A stretch of 7,627 bases of DNA, from NCBI GenBank assembly GCA_023397045.1, contig JAEWUR010000106.1, forward strand, positions 1 through 7,627. Direction: 5' to 3'. The notes beneath the pieces were generated by a model. It saw only the letters and a program-made list of their open reading frames with translations. It was not told where the DNA came from and searched no databases. A program made the translations under genes and the position numbers. The stretch comes from Planctomycetota bacterium. GTDB lineage: Bacteria; Planctomycetota; Planctomycetia; Pirellulales; Thermoguttaceae. Shown piece by piece: positions 1 through 6,241 of the stretch. Numbering within the stretch: position 1 is the stretch's first letter; each line of letters opens with the position of its first letter.

Positions 1-9
1 ACAGCCACC

Positions 10-888
10 ATGCTCATCCGCTTGCTCGAACTGATCCGATTCAGCCACACGTTGTTCGCGTTGCCGTTCGCGCTGCTGGCGGCCGCGATGGCGTGGTCGG
101 CGAACATGCGGGCGGATCCGCCGGTTCCATTTCGCTGGCAAGACCTGCTGGGAATCCTGATTTGCATGGCAACGGCGCGAAGTGCGGCGATGGCGTTCAA
201 CCGGTTGGCCGATCGGCGGTTCGATGCGTTGAATCCGCGCACGCAGACGCGGCACCTGCCCGCCGGATTGTTGAAGACTCGCAGCGTCGCGCTGTTCACC
301 GCGATCTGTTCGCTGGGATTCGTCGCCGGGACGTTGCTGTTCTTGCCGGCGAATCCGATACCGCTCTTCTGCTCCGTGCCGGTGCTCGGTTTCTTGTTCG
401 GATACAGCTATGCAAAGCGTTTCACGTCGCTGTCGCATTTCTGGCTGGGCGCAGCGCTCATGGCGGCGCCGGTCGCGGCCTGGGTGGCGATTCGGGCCGA
501 AATTTCCTGGCCCCCAGTCGTGCTAGGGGGGGCCGTGCTACTGTGGGTGGCCGGTTTCGACATGATTTATGCCTGCCAGGACTACGATTTCGATGTGAAA
601 ATGCGGCTCCGCAGCATCCCCGCTCGATTCGGAGTGCGCGGGGCGTTGCGGCTCGCCGCCGCGTGTCACTTCGCCATGATCGGCCTGTTACTCCTGCTGC
701 CGTTGGTGTACGATGGTTTCGATGGCCTGTACCGGGCAGGCGTCGCGGCCATCGCCGTGCTGCTGGTATACGAACATTCGCTGGTTCGCCCCGACGACCT
801 CAGCCGAGTCAACCGCGCGTTCTTCCACGTCAACGCCGTCGTAAGCCTCGGCTTGCTGGCCGTCGGCGTGGCCGATCTGTTCTTCTAG
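10..888 (+). CDS. mqnP: UbiA-family prenyltransferase, MqnP-like (futalosine pathway)
   Basis: Integral membrane prenyltransferase of 292 residues, the usual size for the UbiA family. It should attach the polyprenyl chain to the aromatic acid made by the futalosine route (1,4-dihydroxy-6-naphthoate or its derivative), at the inner membrane. Both Mg-diphosphate motifs are visible: N64-R-L-A-D68 ... D72 with the following NPRTQTR (75-81), and D184 M I Y A C Q D191 Y D193 F D195. About eight or nine hydrophobic segments follow one another (roughly 12-31, 46-62, 93-112, 116-133, 145-161, 168-185, 216-233, 240-255, 272-290). The NPRTQTR and YACQD wording is that of the MqnP/UbiA branch rather than MenA. 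The ATG at 10 lies 9 nt from the window edge, so its SD cannot be judged. The stop at 886-888 is 15 nt before mqnE, which makes a shared operon and the MqnP assignment likely. The alternative is 4-hydroxybenzoate prenyltransferase UbiA, which the mqnE neighbour makes less likely. A G7 run at 526-532 does not break the frame. Confidence 0.88.
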   Translation: MLIRLLELIRFSHTLFALPFALLAAAMAWSANMRADPPVPFRWQDLLGILICMATARSAAMAFNRLADRRFDALNPRTQTRHLPAGLLKTRSVALFTAICSLGFVAGTLLFLPANPIPLFCSVPVLGFLFGYSYAKRFTSLSHFWLGAALMAAPVAAWVAIRAEISWPPVVLGGAVLLWVAGFDMIYACQDYDFDVKMRLRSIPARFGVRGALRLAAACHFAMIGLLLLLPLVYDGFDGLYRAGVAAIAVLLVYEHSLVRPDDLSRVNRAFFHVNAVVSLGLLAVGVADLFF

Positions 889-903
889 ACAATAACGCAA
901 GCC

Positions 904-2025
904 ATGTGGCAGGATATCTGCAATAAGGTCCGTTCAGGCGACCGACTTTCGGCCGCCGACGGCGAGTATCTGTTCTCGCCCGACGTCGATCTCCACGCGA
1001 TCGGCGAGCTGGCCGACTCGGTTCGACAGCGCAAAAACGGCAACGCGGCCTACTACAATCTCAACCTCCACATCAACCCGACGAACGTCTGCATCTATCG
1101 TTGCGCTCTGTGCGCCTACAGTTGCGAAGACGAAAGCGGCGATCCCCGCTGCTACGTGATGACGCCGCAAGAGATCCTGGCGCGCGGCCAAGAGGCCGCC
1201 GACGCCGGTTGCACCGAGTTGCATATCGTCGGCGGCGCGCATCCCACCAAACCGTTCGATTGGTATCTCGGCATGATCCGCGACCTGCACGCCGCTTTCC
1301 CCCGGCTGCACCTGAAAGCCTGGACCGCCGTCGAAATCGACCACTTTGCACAAATGACGCATCGGCCCGCCCGGTCGATTCTCGAAGACTTGATCGCCGC
1401 GGGCTTGGGGAGCATGCCGGGCGGAGGCGCCGAAATCTTCGACCCGCAGGTCCGAACCCAGATATGCCCTCGCAAGGCCGACGCGCACACGTGGCTCGAC
1501 ATCCACCGCACCGCCCACCAACTCGGCCTGCGAACCAACGCGTCGATGCTCTACGGTCATATCGAGACGATCGAGCACCGCATCGAGCATCTGCTCCAAC
1601 TGCGGCACTTGCAGGATCAGACCGGCGGATTCCAAACGTTCATCCCCTTGGCGTTCCATCCCGAACACACCGCCATGTCGCACTTGCGCCGGGTGCCCGC
1701 CTTGGAAGATCTGCGCGTCGTGGCCGTCAGCCGCCTGATGCTCGACAATTTCGATCATGTGAAGGCCTACTGGATCTCGCTGGGCGTCGGCACCGCCCAA
1801 ACCGCCCTCGCCTATGGCGCCGATGACATCGACGGCACGGTTCGCCACGAACGCATCCACCACGACGCCGGCGCGACCTCGCCCGAGGAGCTTACGCTCG
1901 AACAGCTTCGCGCGCTGATCGTCGAGGCCGGCCGAGAACCCGTCGAACGCGATTCGCTCTACCATCGCGTGCTGCGAGAAGGCCCCGATTGGACGATTCA
2001 GGACAAGAGCAATAACCCCGTTTAG
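904..2025 (+). CDS. mqnE: Aminofutalosine synthase MqnE (radical SAM)
   Basis: Cytosolic radical SAM enzyme of 373 residues, the normal MqnE length. It adds the 5'-deoxyadenosyl radical to 3-[(1-carboxyvinyl)oxy]benzoate, giving 6-amino-6-deoxyfutalosine, an early step of futalosine-type menaquinone synthesis. The 4Fe-4S/SAM cysteines are C63, C67 and C70 (CIYRCALC). The residue before the third Cys is Leu69, where an aromatic is usual in radical SAM motifs. Family motifs follow: HIVGGAHP (107-114), PGGGAEIF (172-179), NASMLYGHIE (212-221) and DNFDHVKAYW (281-290). The NASMLYGHIE wording separates it from MqnC, the later cyclase, which has a different sequence there. The ATG at 904 has no convincing SD but gives the expected N-terminus. 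It sits 15 nt after the prenyltransferase gene, so the two are probably co-transcribed. The last two codons and the stop (TAG at 2023-2025) fall inside a 40-nt-period repeat, so the extreme C-terminus (PV) is repeat-derived. Confidence 0.93.
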   Translation: MWQDICNKVRSGDRLSAADGEYLFSPDVDLHAIGELADSVRQRKNGNAAYYNLNLHINPTNVCIYRCALCAYSCEDESGDPRCYVMTPQEILARGQEAADAGCTELHIVGGAHPTKPFDWYLGMIRDLHAAFPRLHLKAWTAVEIDHFAQMTHRPARSILEDLIAAGLGSMPGGGAEIFDPQVRTQICPRKADAHTWLDIHRTAHQLGLRTNASMLYGHIETIEHRIEHLLQLRHLQDQTGGFQTFIPLAFHPEHTAMSHLRRVPALEDLRVVAVSRLMLDNFDHVKAYWISLGVGTAQTALAYGADDIDGTVRHERIHHDAGATSPEELTLEQLRALIVEAGREPVERDSLYHRVLREGPDWTIQDKSNNPV

Positions 2026-2132
2026 CCGCCGACGGCACGTCGGCGAGAAGGATGCCCCCGTTTAGCCGCCGACGCAACGGCTTTCAAAAAAACACCCCCG
2101 TTTAGCCGCCGACCGCACGTCGGCGAGAAGGA
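2016..2132. repeat. Three-copy palindromic repeat, 40-nt period, between mqnE and manC
   Basis: Copies begin at 2016, 2055 and 2095 and share the core CCCCGTTTAGCCGCCGAC. The core G-TTTAG recurs at 2020, 2060 and 2100, an exact 40-nt period. Copies 1 (2016-2052) and 3 (2096-2132) match at 36 of 37 positions, differing only at 2034 (G) versus 2114 (C). Copy 2 keeps the 5' core of 19 nt, then diverges into an A-rich stretch near 2085-2092. In copy 1, CGCCGACG (2027-2034) pairs with CGTCGGCG (2038-2045) around a GCA loop, an 8-bp stem. Copy 3 keeps 7 bp. No T-run follows either hairpin, so these are not intrinsic terminators. I recall very similar dispersed intergenic repeats in planctomycete genomes, but that is from memory. 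No transposase is encoded nearby. Confidence 0.85.
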
Positions 2133-2141
2133 ATCTTCTCG
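2124..2141 (+). promoter_or_regulatory. SD of manC inside a hairpin
   Basis: GAGAAGGA (2125-2132) is a good SD placed 10 nt before the ATG at 2143. It belongs to the 3' end of repeat copy 3. The same bases form the 5' arm of a perfect 7-bp stem: CGAGAAG (2124-2130) pairs with CTTCTCG (2135-2141) around a GAAT loop. The SD is therefore partly sequestered directly before the start codon. Its 5' arm also touches the 3' arm of the repeat hairpin (2107-2125), so the two helices compete at the boundary. A role in translational control is inferred from structure only. Confidence 0.5.
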
Positions 2142-2142
2142 A

Positions 2143-3237
2143 ATGCGTTACGCACTGATCATCGCCGGCGGTTCCGGCACGCGACTCTGGCCGATGAGCC
2201 GCGCGGCCCTGCCAAAACAGCTCATCCCATTGATCGAGGGACGCTCGCTGCTCGAAATCGCCCTCGGCCGACTCGACGGAATGATCCCAACCGACCGCCG
2301 ATACATCTGCGCCGGCGCATCGCATGCCGACATCATACGCAAGACCGTCGCGGACCTTCCGCCCGAGCAATACCTGGGCGAGCCATGCGGACGCGACACG
2401 CTCAACGCCGTCGGTTTCAGTGCGGCCGCCATCCTTCAACGCGACCCGGACGCGACAATCGCCGTCTTTACCGCCGATCACGTCATCGAGCCAGTCGACC
2501 GATTCCAGACGATCGTCGACGAAGGATTCCGACTCGTCGAACAGTATCCGTCGACGCTGGTCACGTTCGGAATCGCGCCCACGCACGCAGCCATCGGATA
2601 CGGATACCTCGAACTCGGCGATTCCTACTTCGGCACGGCGCGCCGACTGCGGCAATTCCGCGAAAAACCCGACCTGGCAACAGCCACCGACTATTTCAAA
2701 GCAGGCCCCGATCGTTTCCTCTGGAACAGCGGGATGTTCGTCTGGCGAGCCGATACGCTGCTCGACTGCATCCGACGATTCGCGCCCGAAAACCATGCCG
2801 GGTTGATGCGAATTGCCGACGCATGGAACACGCCGCAGCGGCAAGCCGCGCTCGAAGAGGTCTATCCGACGCTCAAAAAGATCAGCGTCGATTTCGCCGT
2901 GATGGAACCGGCCTCGCGAGACGCCGAGGTCACCGTGGCCGCCATCCCGATGCCGTTGCGATGGCTCGACGTGGGCTCGTGGCCCTCGCTGGCCGAAACC
3001 TGCTCGCACGACGAGCACGGCAACGCCATCTCGGCCGACCGGGCGCTGCTGCTCGACACGCGAAACACGCTGGCCGCCTCCAGCGATCCCGAACACCTCA
3101 TCACCGCCATCGGCTGCGACAACCTAATCATTGTCCACACATCCGACGCAACGCTGGTCTGCCGGGCCGACTGCGCCGACGCGATCAAAGAGCTGCATCG
3201 CCAAGTCGAGGCCCGATATGGCCGCCGTCTGGTTTGA
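2143..3237 (+). CDS. manC: Mannose-1-phosphate guanylyltransferase (GDP-mannose pyrophosphorylase)
   Basis: Cytosolic nucleotidyltransferase of 364 residues that joins mannose-1-phosphate and GTP to give GDP-mannose and pyrophosphate, the donor for mannosylated polysaccharides, lipids and related sugars. The N-terminal signature GGSGTRLWPMSR with PKQ (9-26) binds the nucleotide. The metal-binding Asp lies in TADHVIEP (110-117). Further family motifs are GYGYLE (152-157), FREKP (172-176), WNSGMFVW (194-201), SVDFAVME (248-255) and WLDVGSW (274-280). The C-terminal part (about 295-345) has the GCDNLIIVHTSDATLV pattern of the beta-helix domain. The length fits the short single-domain class and leaves no room for the phosphomannose isomerase domain of bifunctional enzymes. 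The ATG at 2143 has an SD (GAGAAGGA) contributed by a repeat. It is separated from mqnE by 117 nt and from the next gene by 218 nt, so it may be its own unit or depend on read-through. The symbol manC is used by family analogy. Confidence 0.93.
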   Translation: MRYALIIAGGSGTRLWPMSRAALPKQLIPLIEGRSLLEIALGRLDGMIPTDRRYICAGASHADIIRKTVADLPPEQYLGEPCGRDTLNAVGFSAAAILQRDPDATIAVFTADHVIEPVDRFQTIVDEGFRLVEQYPSTLVTFGIAPTHAAIGYGYLELGDSYFGTARRLRQFREKPDLATATDYFKAGPDRFLWNSGMFVWRADTLLDCIRRFAPENHAGLMRIADAWNTPQRQAALEEVYPTLKKISVDFAVMEPASRDAEVTVAAIPMPLRWLDVGSWPSLAETCSHDEHGNAISADRALLLDTRNTLAASSDPEHLITAIGCDNLIIVHTSDATLVCRADCADAIKELHRQVEARYGRRLV

Positions 3238-3304
3238 CAACCGGACCCAGGCCGAAAAAAGACACGCAACACTCTACACAGAAACGAGTTACGTCATACC
3301 AAAA

Positions 3305-3340
3305 CCTCAAAACTGATCTTGGTCACCCAGCCGTTTGAGG
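3305..3340. repeat. Inverted repeat, 7-bp arms around the promoter candidate
   Basis: CCTCAAA (3305-3311) is the exact reverse complement of TTTGAGG (3334-3340), with a 22-nt spacer. The repeat encloses the candidate -35 box and ends one base before the candidate -10 box. This layout would suit an operator, but arms of 7 bp with this spacing can arise by chance. Confidence 0.3.
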
Positions 3341-3347
3341 GTAAAAT
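3319..3347 (+). promoter_or_regulatory. Weak sigma70-like promoter candidate for the MMPL-bioA unit
   Basis: TTGGTC (3319-3324) and TAAAAT (3342-3347) are separated by 17 nt. The -10 box matches the consensus at five of six positions and the -35 at only three. It lies about 110 nt before the MMPL start, in the most AT-rich part of the spacer. It is the best such pair I see here, but planctomycete promoter consensus is poorly known to me. Confidence 0.3.
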
Positions 3348-3399
3348 ATCGCAGCCGCCCTCCCAACATCGGGACGCGGTCTGGACCGATAACAAAAAA

Positions 3400-3420
3400 T
3401 CGCCGGCAGGATGCCAGCGA
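3400..3420. repeat. Short palindromic repeat before the MMPL gene
   Basis: TCGCCGGCA (3400-3408) pairs with TGCCAGCGA (3412-3420) around a GGA loop, giving a 9-position stem with one C/A mismatch (3404/3416). It differs in sequence from the repeats at 2016-2132 and 6647-6697. The core GCCGGCAGGATGCC resembles a dispersed repeat I recall from planctomycetes, whose reverse-strand translation reads AGILPA and which shows up in spurious hypothetical proteins. The ATG at 3411 lies in the loop/arm junction of this repeat, which argues against it as a true start. No T-run follows, so it is not a typical terminator. Confidence 0.55.
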
Positions 3421-3444
3421 CCGATGGACGATTCTTATTCCTCT

Positions 3445-3451
3445 GGAAGGA
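3445..3451 (+). promoter_or_regulatory. Ribosome binding site fixing the MMPL start at 3456
   Basis: GGAAGGA (3445-3451) lies 4-5 nt before the ATG at 3456. It decides between this start and the in-frame ATG 45 nt upstream at 3411, which falls inside a palindromic repeat and has no SD. Confidence 0.65.
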
Positions 3452-3455
3452 CATA

Positions 3456-6236
3456 ATGCCCACGGAACGGACGCCGCCGGCAAAAACATCCTGGACGTCG
3501 AGTATCCTGGCGGGCATGACCTCCGTCGTCGTCCGGTTCCCTCGCACCACGCTCCTGCTGGCTCTCCTCGCCGCGGGCGTTTCCGTTTGGCTGTGCGTGA
3601 CGCAACTCGGATTCCGCACCAGCCGCGCCGAACTGCTCAGCCCGAAAAGCGACTATAACCGCCGCTGGATCGAGTACACCAAGGAGTTCACCGAAAAGGA
3701 AGATGTCGTCATCGTCGTCGAAGGCGACAGCCGCGAACAGATCGTTCCCGTCATGGACGACGTCTACCGCAGGTTGTGCCGGCACGGCGACCTGTTCGGC
3801 GCAATCCTCCACCAGGCCGACGCGCCAAAACTCCGCGCGAAGGGTCTCTACTACCTCAAACGCGAAGAATTGCAGCAGATCGACGGCTTCTTGGATCAGG
3901 CCTCGCCCGTGCTCAAGGGCGACTGGTCGCCGCTGAACCTCGGCGGCATGGCCCAATGGATGGGCGGCGTCATGGCCAGCGGCTCGCCCGCCCAGCAAAA
4001 ACAAATCCAAGAGGCCATGCAGACCGAATTGCCCCGGGTGATCGGCGGACTCTCGGCCGCGCTCGGCCAACCCGGAGCCTACCAATCGCCGTGGCCCGAA
4101 ATGTCCTTCTCGAGATCCTTGGAAGCCGAAGCGCCCTCGTCGCAACTGCTTTCCGACGACGGGAAGATGGGGTTCATCGTCCTCCGTTTCCTCGAAGAAG
4201 ATCGGCAAAGCTTCGCCCAAAACAACCAGTCGATCAAAGTGCTGCGCCAATTGACCGGGGAGGTCGAAGGACAACATCCCGGCGTGAAGATCGGACTGAC
4301 CGGTCTGCCAATCATCGAGTTCGACGAAATGCGGTCGAGCGAAAGCTCGATGACCTACGCGACGATCCTCTCGTTCGCGGGCGTGCTGCTCGTCATGATC
4401 GTCGCCTTCGGCGGTTTCCGGCACGCGACGTTGCCGATGATCGCATTGGTCATCGGCACGGTCTGGACCTGCGGCTACATCACGCTCACCATCGGCTACA
4501 TCAACGTGCTGAGCATCGCATTCGCGTCGATCCTCTTCGGCATGGGCATCGACTACGGCATCTACTACATCGCACGCTACCTGCAAGTTCGCGCCAACAC
4601 CGAATCGACCTCCGACGCGCTGATCCAAACCTCGGCCGCCGTCGGCCCCGGCATCCTGACCGGCGCGATGACCTCGGCCATCGCGTTTCTGGCCGCAGGA
4701 CTGACCGAATTCCCCGGTGTGGCGCAATTGGGAATCATCGCCGGCAGCGGCGTTCTGCTCTGCTGGTTGGCCGAGGCCGTCGTGCTGCCCGCCATGATTC
4801 GACTGACCGACGCCGACGGCATCCGCGAAACCAAAGACCTGCCCGCCCCGTTGAATCTCCGATTCTGGCTGAAGCCGCTTTTCTGCTGGCCGCGTCTGAC
4901 GCTCGCCGCCGGCGCGATCATCATGGTCATCACCGCGGTGGGCATGCGCTATCTGCGTTACGACTACAACCTGCTGAACCTTCAGCCGGCCGGATTGGAA
5001 TGCGTCAAGCTGGAACACAAGCTGTTCCAACAGACCAACCGCAGCGCGTGGTTCGCCCTGTCGATCGCCGACACGCCGGAAGAAGTGGCCGCGCGAAAGG
5101 AAACATTCCTAAAACTCCCTTCCGTCGAGCGAGTGGTCGAGGTCGCAACGAAAGTGCCGCGCGACGCCGCCGACAAGCAGCCGATCATCGAACGAATTCA
5201 CCAACGACTCGCCAATCTTCCCCAGGCGGCTCCCGAGATCCCGGTCACCCCGCCCGCTCAACTCGATCGCATGTTGGCCGAAGCCCAAGCGATGTCGGCC
5301 TCGACCTCCGCCGGCGGCCTCGAACGGCTCCGCGCCATGTTGCGGCAGATCCCGCCCGACGAATATACCCGCCGCGTCCGACAATATCAGCAATCGTTGG
5401 CGGCCGACCTCTTGTCGCGCCTGCAAAAACTCCAAGCCGCCTCGTCGCCCGAACCCCCGACCCTGAACGACCTGCCCGAAAGCGTCGCCACGCGATTCGT
5501 CGGTCGCTCGGGCAAATATCTGCTCCAGGTCTACAGCAAGGCGAACATCTGGGACGTCGGCCCGATGGGCGAATTCGTTCGCGACATCCGCAGCATCGAT
5601 CCCGAGGCCACCGGCAATCCGCTCCAGGTGTACGAGGCCTCGCGACACATGAAACGCAGCTTCGAACAGGCCGCATGGTATGCCTTGATCGCAATCTTCC
5701 CGCTGATGCTGATCGGCTTCCGCCGGGTTGGACATACGCTGACCGCCGCGCTGCCAATGGGCGTCGGCCTGCTCGAAACACTGGGCCTGATGGGACTGCT
5801 CGACATTCCGCTGAACCCCGCCAACATGATCGTTCTGCCGCTGACGCTCGGACTCGGCATGGACACCGGCATCAATCTGGTCCACGAAATGCGCAACCAG
5901 CGCGGACGTTATCGCGGCGCCGGCAACGCCGTCATCGTGGCCGTCGTTGTCAACACGCTGACCACCATGGTGGGGTTCGGCGCGCTGATGGTCGCCAACC
6001 ACCAGGGCCTCCAAAGCCTCGGCCGCGTGTTGACGATCTCGATGGGGTTTAATATGTTGAACTCTCTCCTGTTGCCCAATCTGCTCGTCGTCGGCGGATT
6101 CGCCTCCCACCGATGCGATGACCAAGACGACGATGAGCACAACGAACCCCTCGACGATCAGGACGCTGACGAGGACTACGACGACGACTACGACTCGCTC
6201 GAAGAAGAAACCTCGACCGTGACCTACGCCGCATAG
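3456..6236 (+). CDS. MMPL/RND-superfamily transporter with acidic C-terminal tail
   Basis: Inner-membrane protein of 926 residues with the two-fold RND architecture. One N-terminal membrane segment (about 30-50) is followed by a large extracytoplasmic domain (51-302). Five or six hydrophobic segments follow (about 303-450), then a segment at 480-500, a second soluble domain (501-737, helical and Gln/Ala-rich around 600-665), and a final group of five (about 738-880). The family's intramembrane Asp motif occurs once per half: GMGIDYGIY with D366, and GLGMDTGINLVHE with D803. Proton-driven export of a lipid or other hydrophobic envelope component is the family expectation. The opening LGFRTSRAELLSP resembles the hopanoid transporter HpnN branch, but no hopanoid gene is adjacent, so the substrate is unknown. 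The tail is unusual: 20 of 31 residues at 888-918 are Asp or Glu, encoded by GAC/GAT-rich DNA. The start at 3456 is chosen for its SD; an ATG at 3411 would add 15 residues. The stop is 5 nt before bioA, so coupled translation is likely. Confidence 0.88.
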   Translation: MPTERTPPAKTSWTSSILAGMTSVVVRFPRTTLLLALLAAGVSVWLCVTQLGFRTSRAELLSPKSDYNRRWIEYTKEFTEKEDVVIVVEGDSREQIVPVMDDVYRRLCRHGDLFGAILHQADAPKLRAKGLYYLKREELQQIDGFLDQASPVLKGDWSPLNLGGMAQWMGGVMASGSPAQQKQIQEAMQTELPRVIGGLSAALGQPGAYQSPWPEMSFSRSLEAEAPSSQLLSDDGKMGFIVLRFLEEDRQSFAQNNQSIKVLRQLTGEVEGQHPGVKIGLTGLPIIEFDEMRSSESSMTYATILSFAGVLLVMIVAFGGFRHATLPMIALVIGTVWTCGYITLTIGYINVLSIAFASILFGMGIDYGIYYIARYLQVRANTESTSDALIQTSAAVGPGILTGAMTSAIAFLAAGLTEFPGVAQLGIIAGSGVLLCWLAEAVVLPAMIRLTDADGIRETKDLPAPLNLRFWLKPLFCWPRLTLAAGAIIMVITAVGMRYLRYDYNLLNLQPAGLECVKLEHKLFQQTNRSAWFALSIADTPEEVAARKETFLKLPSVERVVEVATKVPRDAADKQPIIERIHQRLANLPQAAPEIPVTPPAQLDRMLAEAQAMSASTSAGGLERLRAMLRQIPPDEYTRRVRQYQQSLAADLLSRLQKLQAASSPEPPTLNDLPESVATRFVGRSGKYLLQVYSKANIWDVGPMGEFVRDIRSIDPEATGNPLQVYEASRHMKRSFEQAAWYALIAIFPLMLIGFRRVGHTLTAALPMGVGLLETLGLMGLLDIPLNPANMIVLPLTLGLGMDTGINLVHEMRNQRGRYRGAGNAVIVAVVVNTLTTMVGFGALMVANHQGLQSLGRVLTISMGFNMLNSLLLPNLLVVGGFASHRCDDQDDDEHNEPLDDQDADEDYDDDYDSLEEETSTVTYAA

Positions 6237-6241
6237 AGCCC

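Larger units (their letters stand above)
3238..3455 (+). other. Intergenic spacer between manC and the MMPL gene
   Basis: This 218-nt region has no credible gene. Its first 100 nt are more A-rich than the surrounding coding DNA. It contains an inverted repeat (3305-3340), a weak sigma70-like promoter candidate (3319-3347), a palindromic repeat (3400-3420) and the MMPL SD (3445-3451), each listed separately. I find no hairpin followed by a T-run that would serve as a manC terminator. Confidence 0.6.

Noticed and set aside
520..540. G7 run flanked by two GTGCTA copies in mqnP, a possible frameshift or slippage site
   Set aside because: The reading frame and the motifs on both sides are intact, so nothing indicates a break or programmed shift.
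2027..2045. Hairpin after mqnE as an intrinsic terminator
   Set aside because: The stem is strong, but it is followed by GAGAAGGATG with no T-run on either strand.
2052..2105. 17-codon open frame starting in repeat copy 1 and ending at the TAG of copy 3, a possible leader peptide
   Set aside because: The SD-like GAGAAGG directly abuts its ATG, which is too close for initiation, and the whole frame is repeat sequence.
3411..3455. Upstream start for the MMPL gene at 3411
   Set aside because: It lies within a palindromic repeat, lacks an SD and adds a non-typical N-terminus, while the ATG at 3456 has GGAAGGA at good spacing.
3435..5030. Long reverse-strand open frame (531 codons) opposite the MMPL gene, with others at 934-1965, 2062-3096, 5109-6254 and 6224-7114
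   Set aside because: They are mirrors of GC-rich forward genes with clear family motifs. Their translations are low-complexity His/Asp/Gln/Gly-rich with no recognisable domain.
3776..6052. Forward 758-codon open frame overlapping the MMPL gene
   Set aside because: It is an Arg-rich out-of-frame reading of the transporter gene with no membrane segments or motifs.
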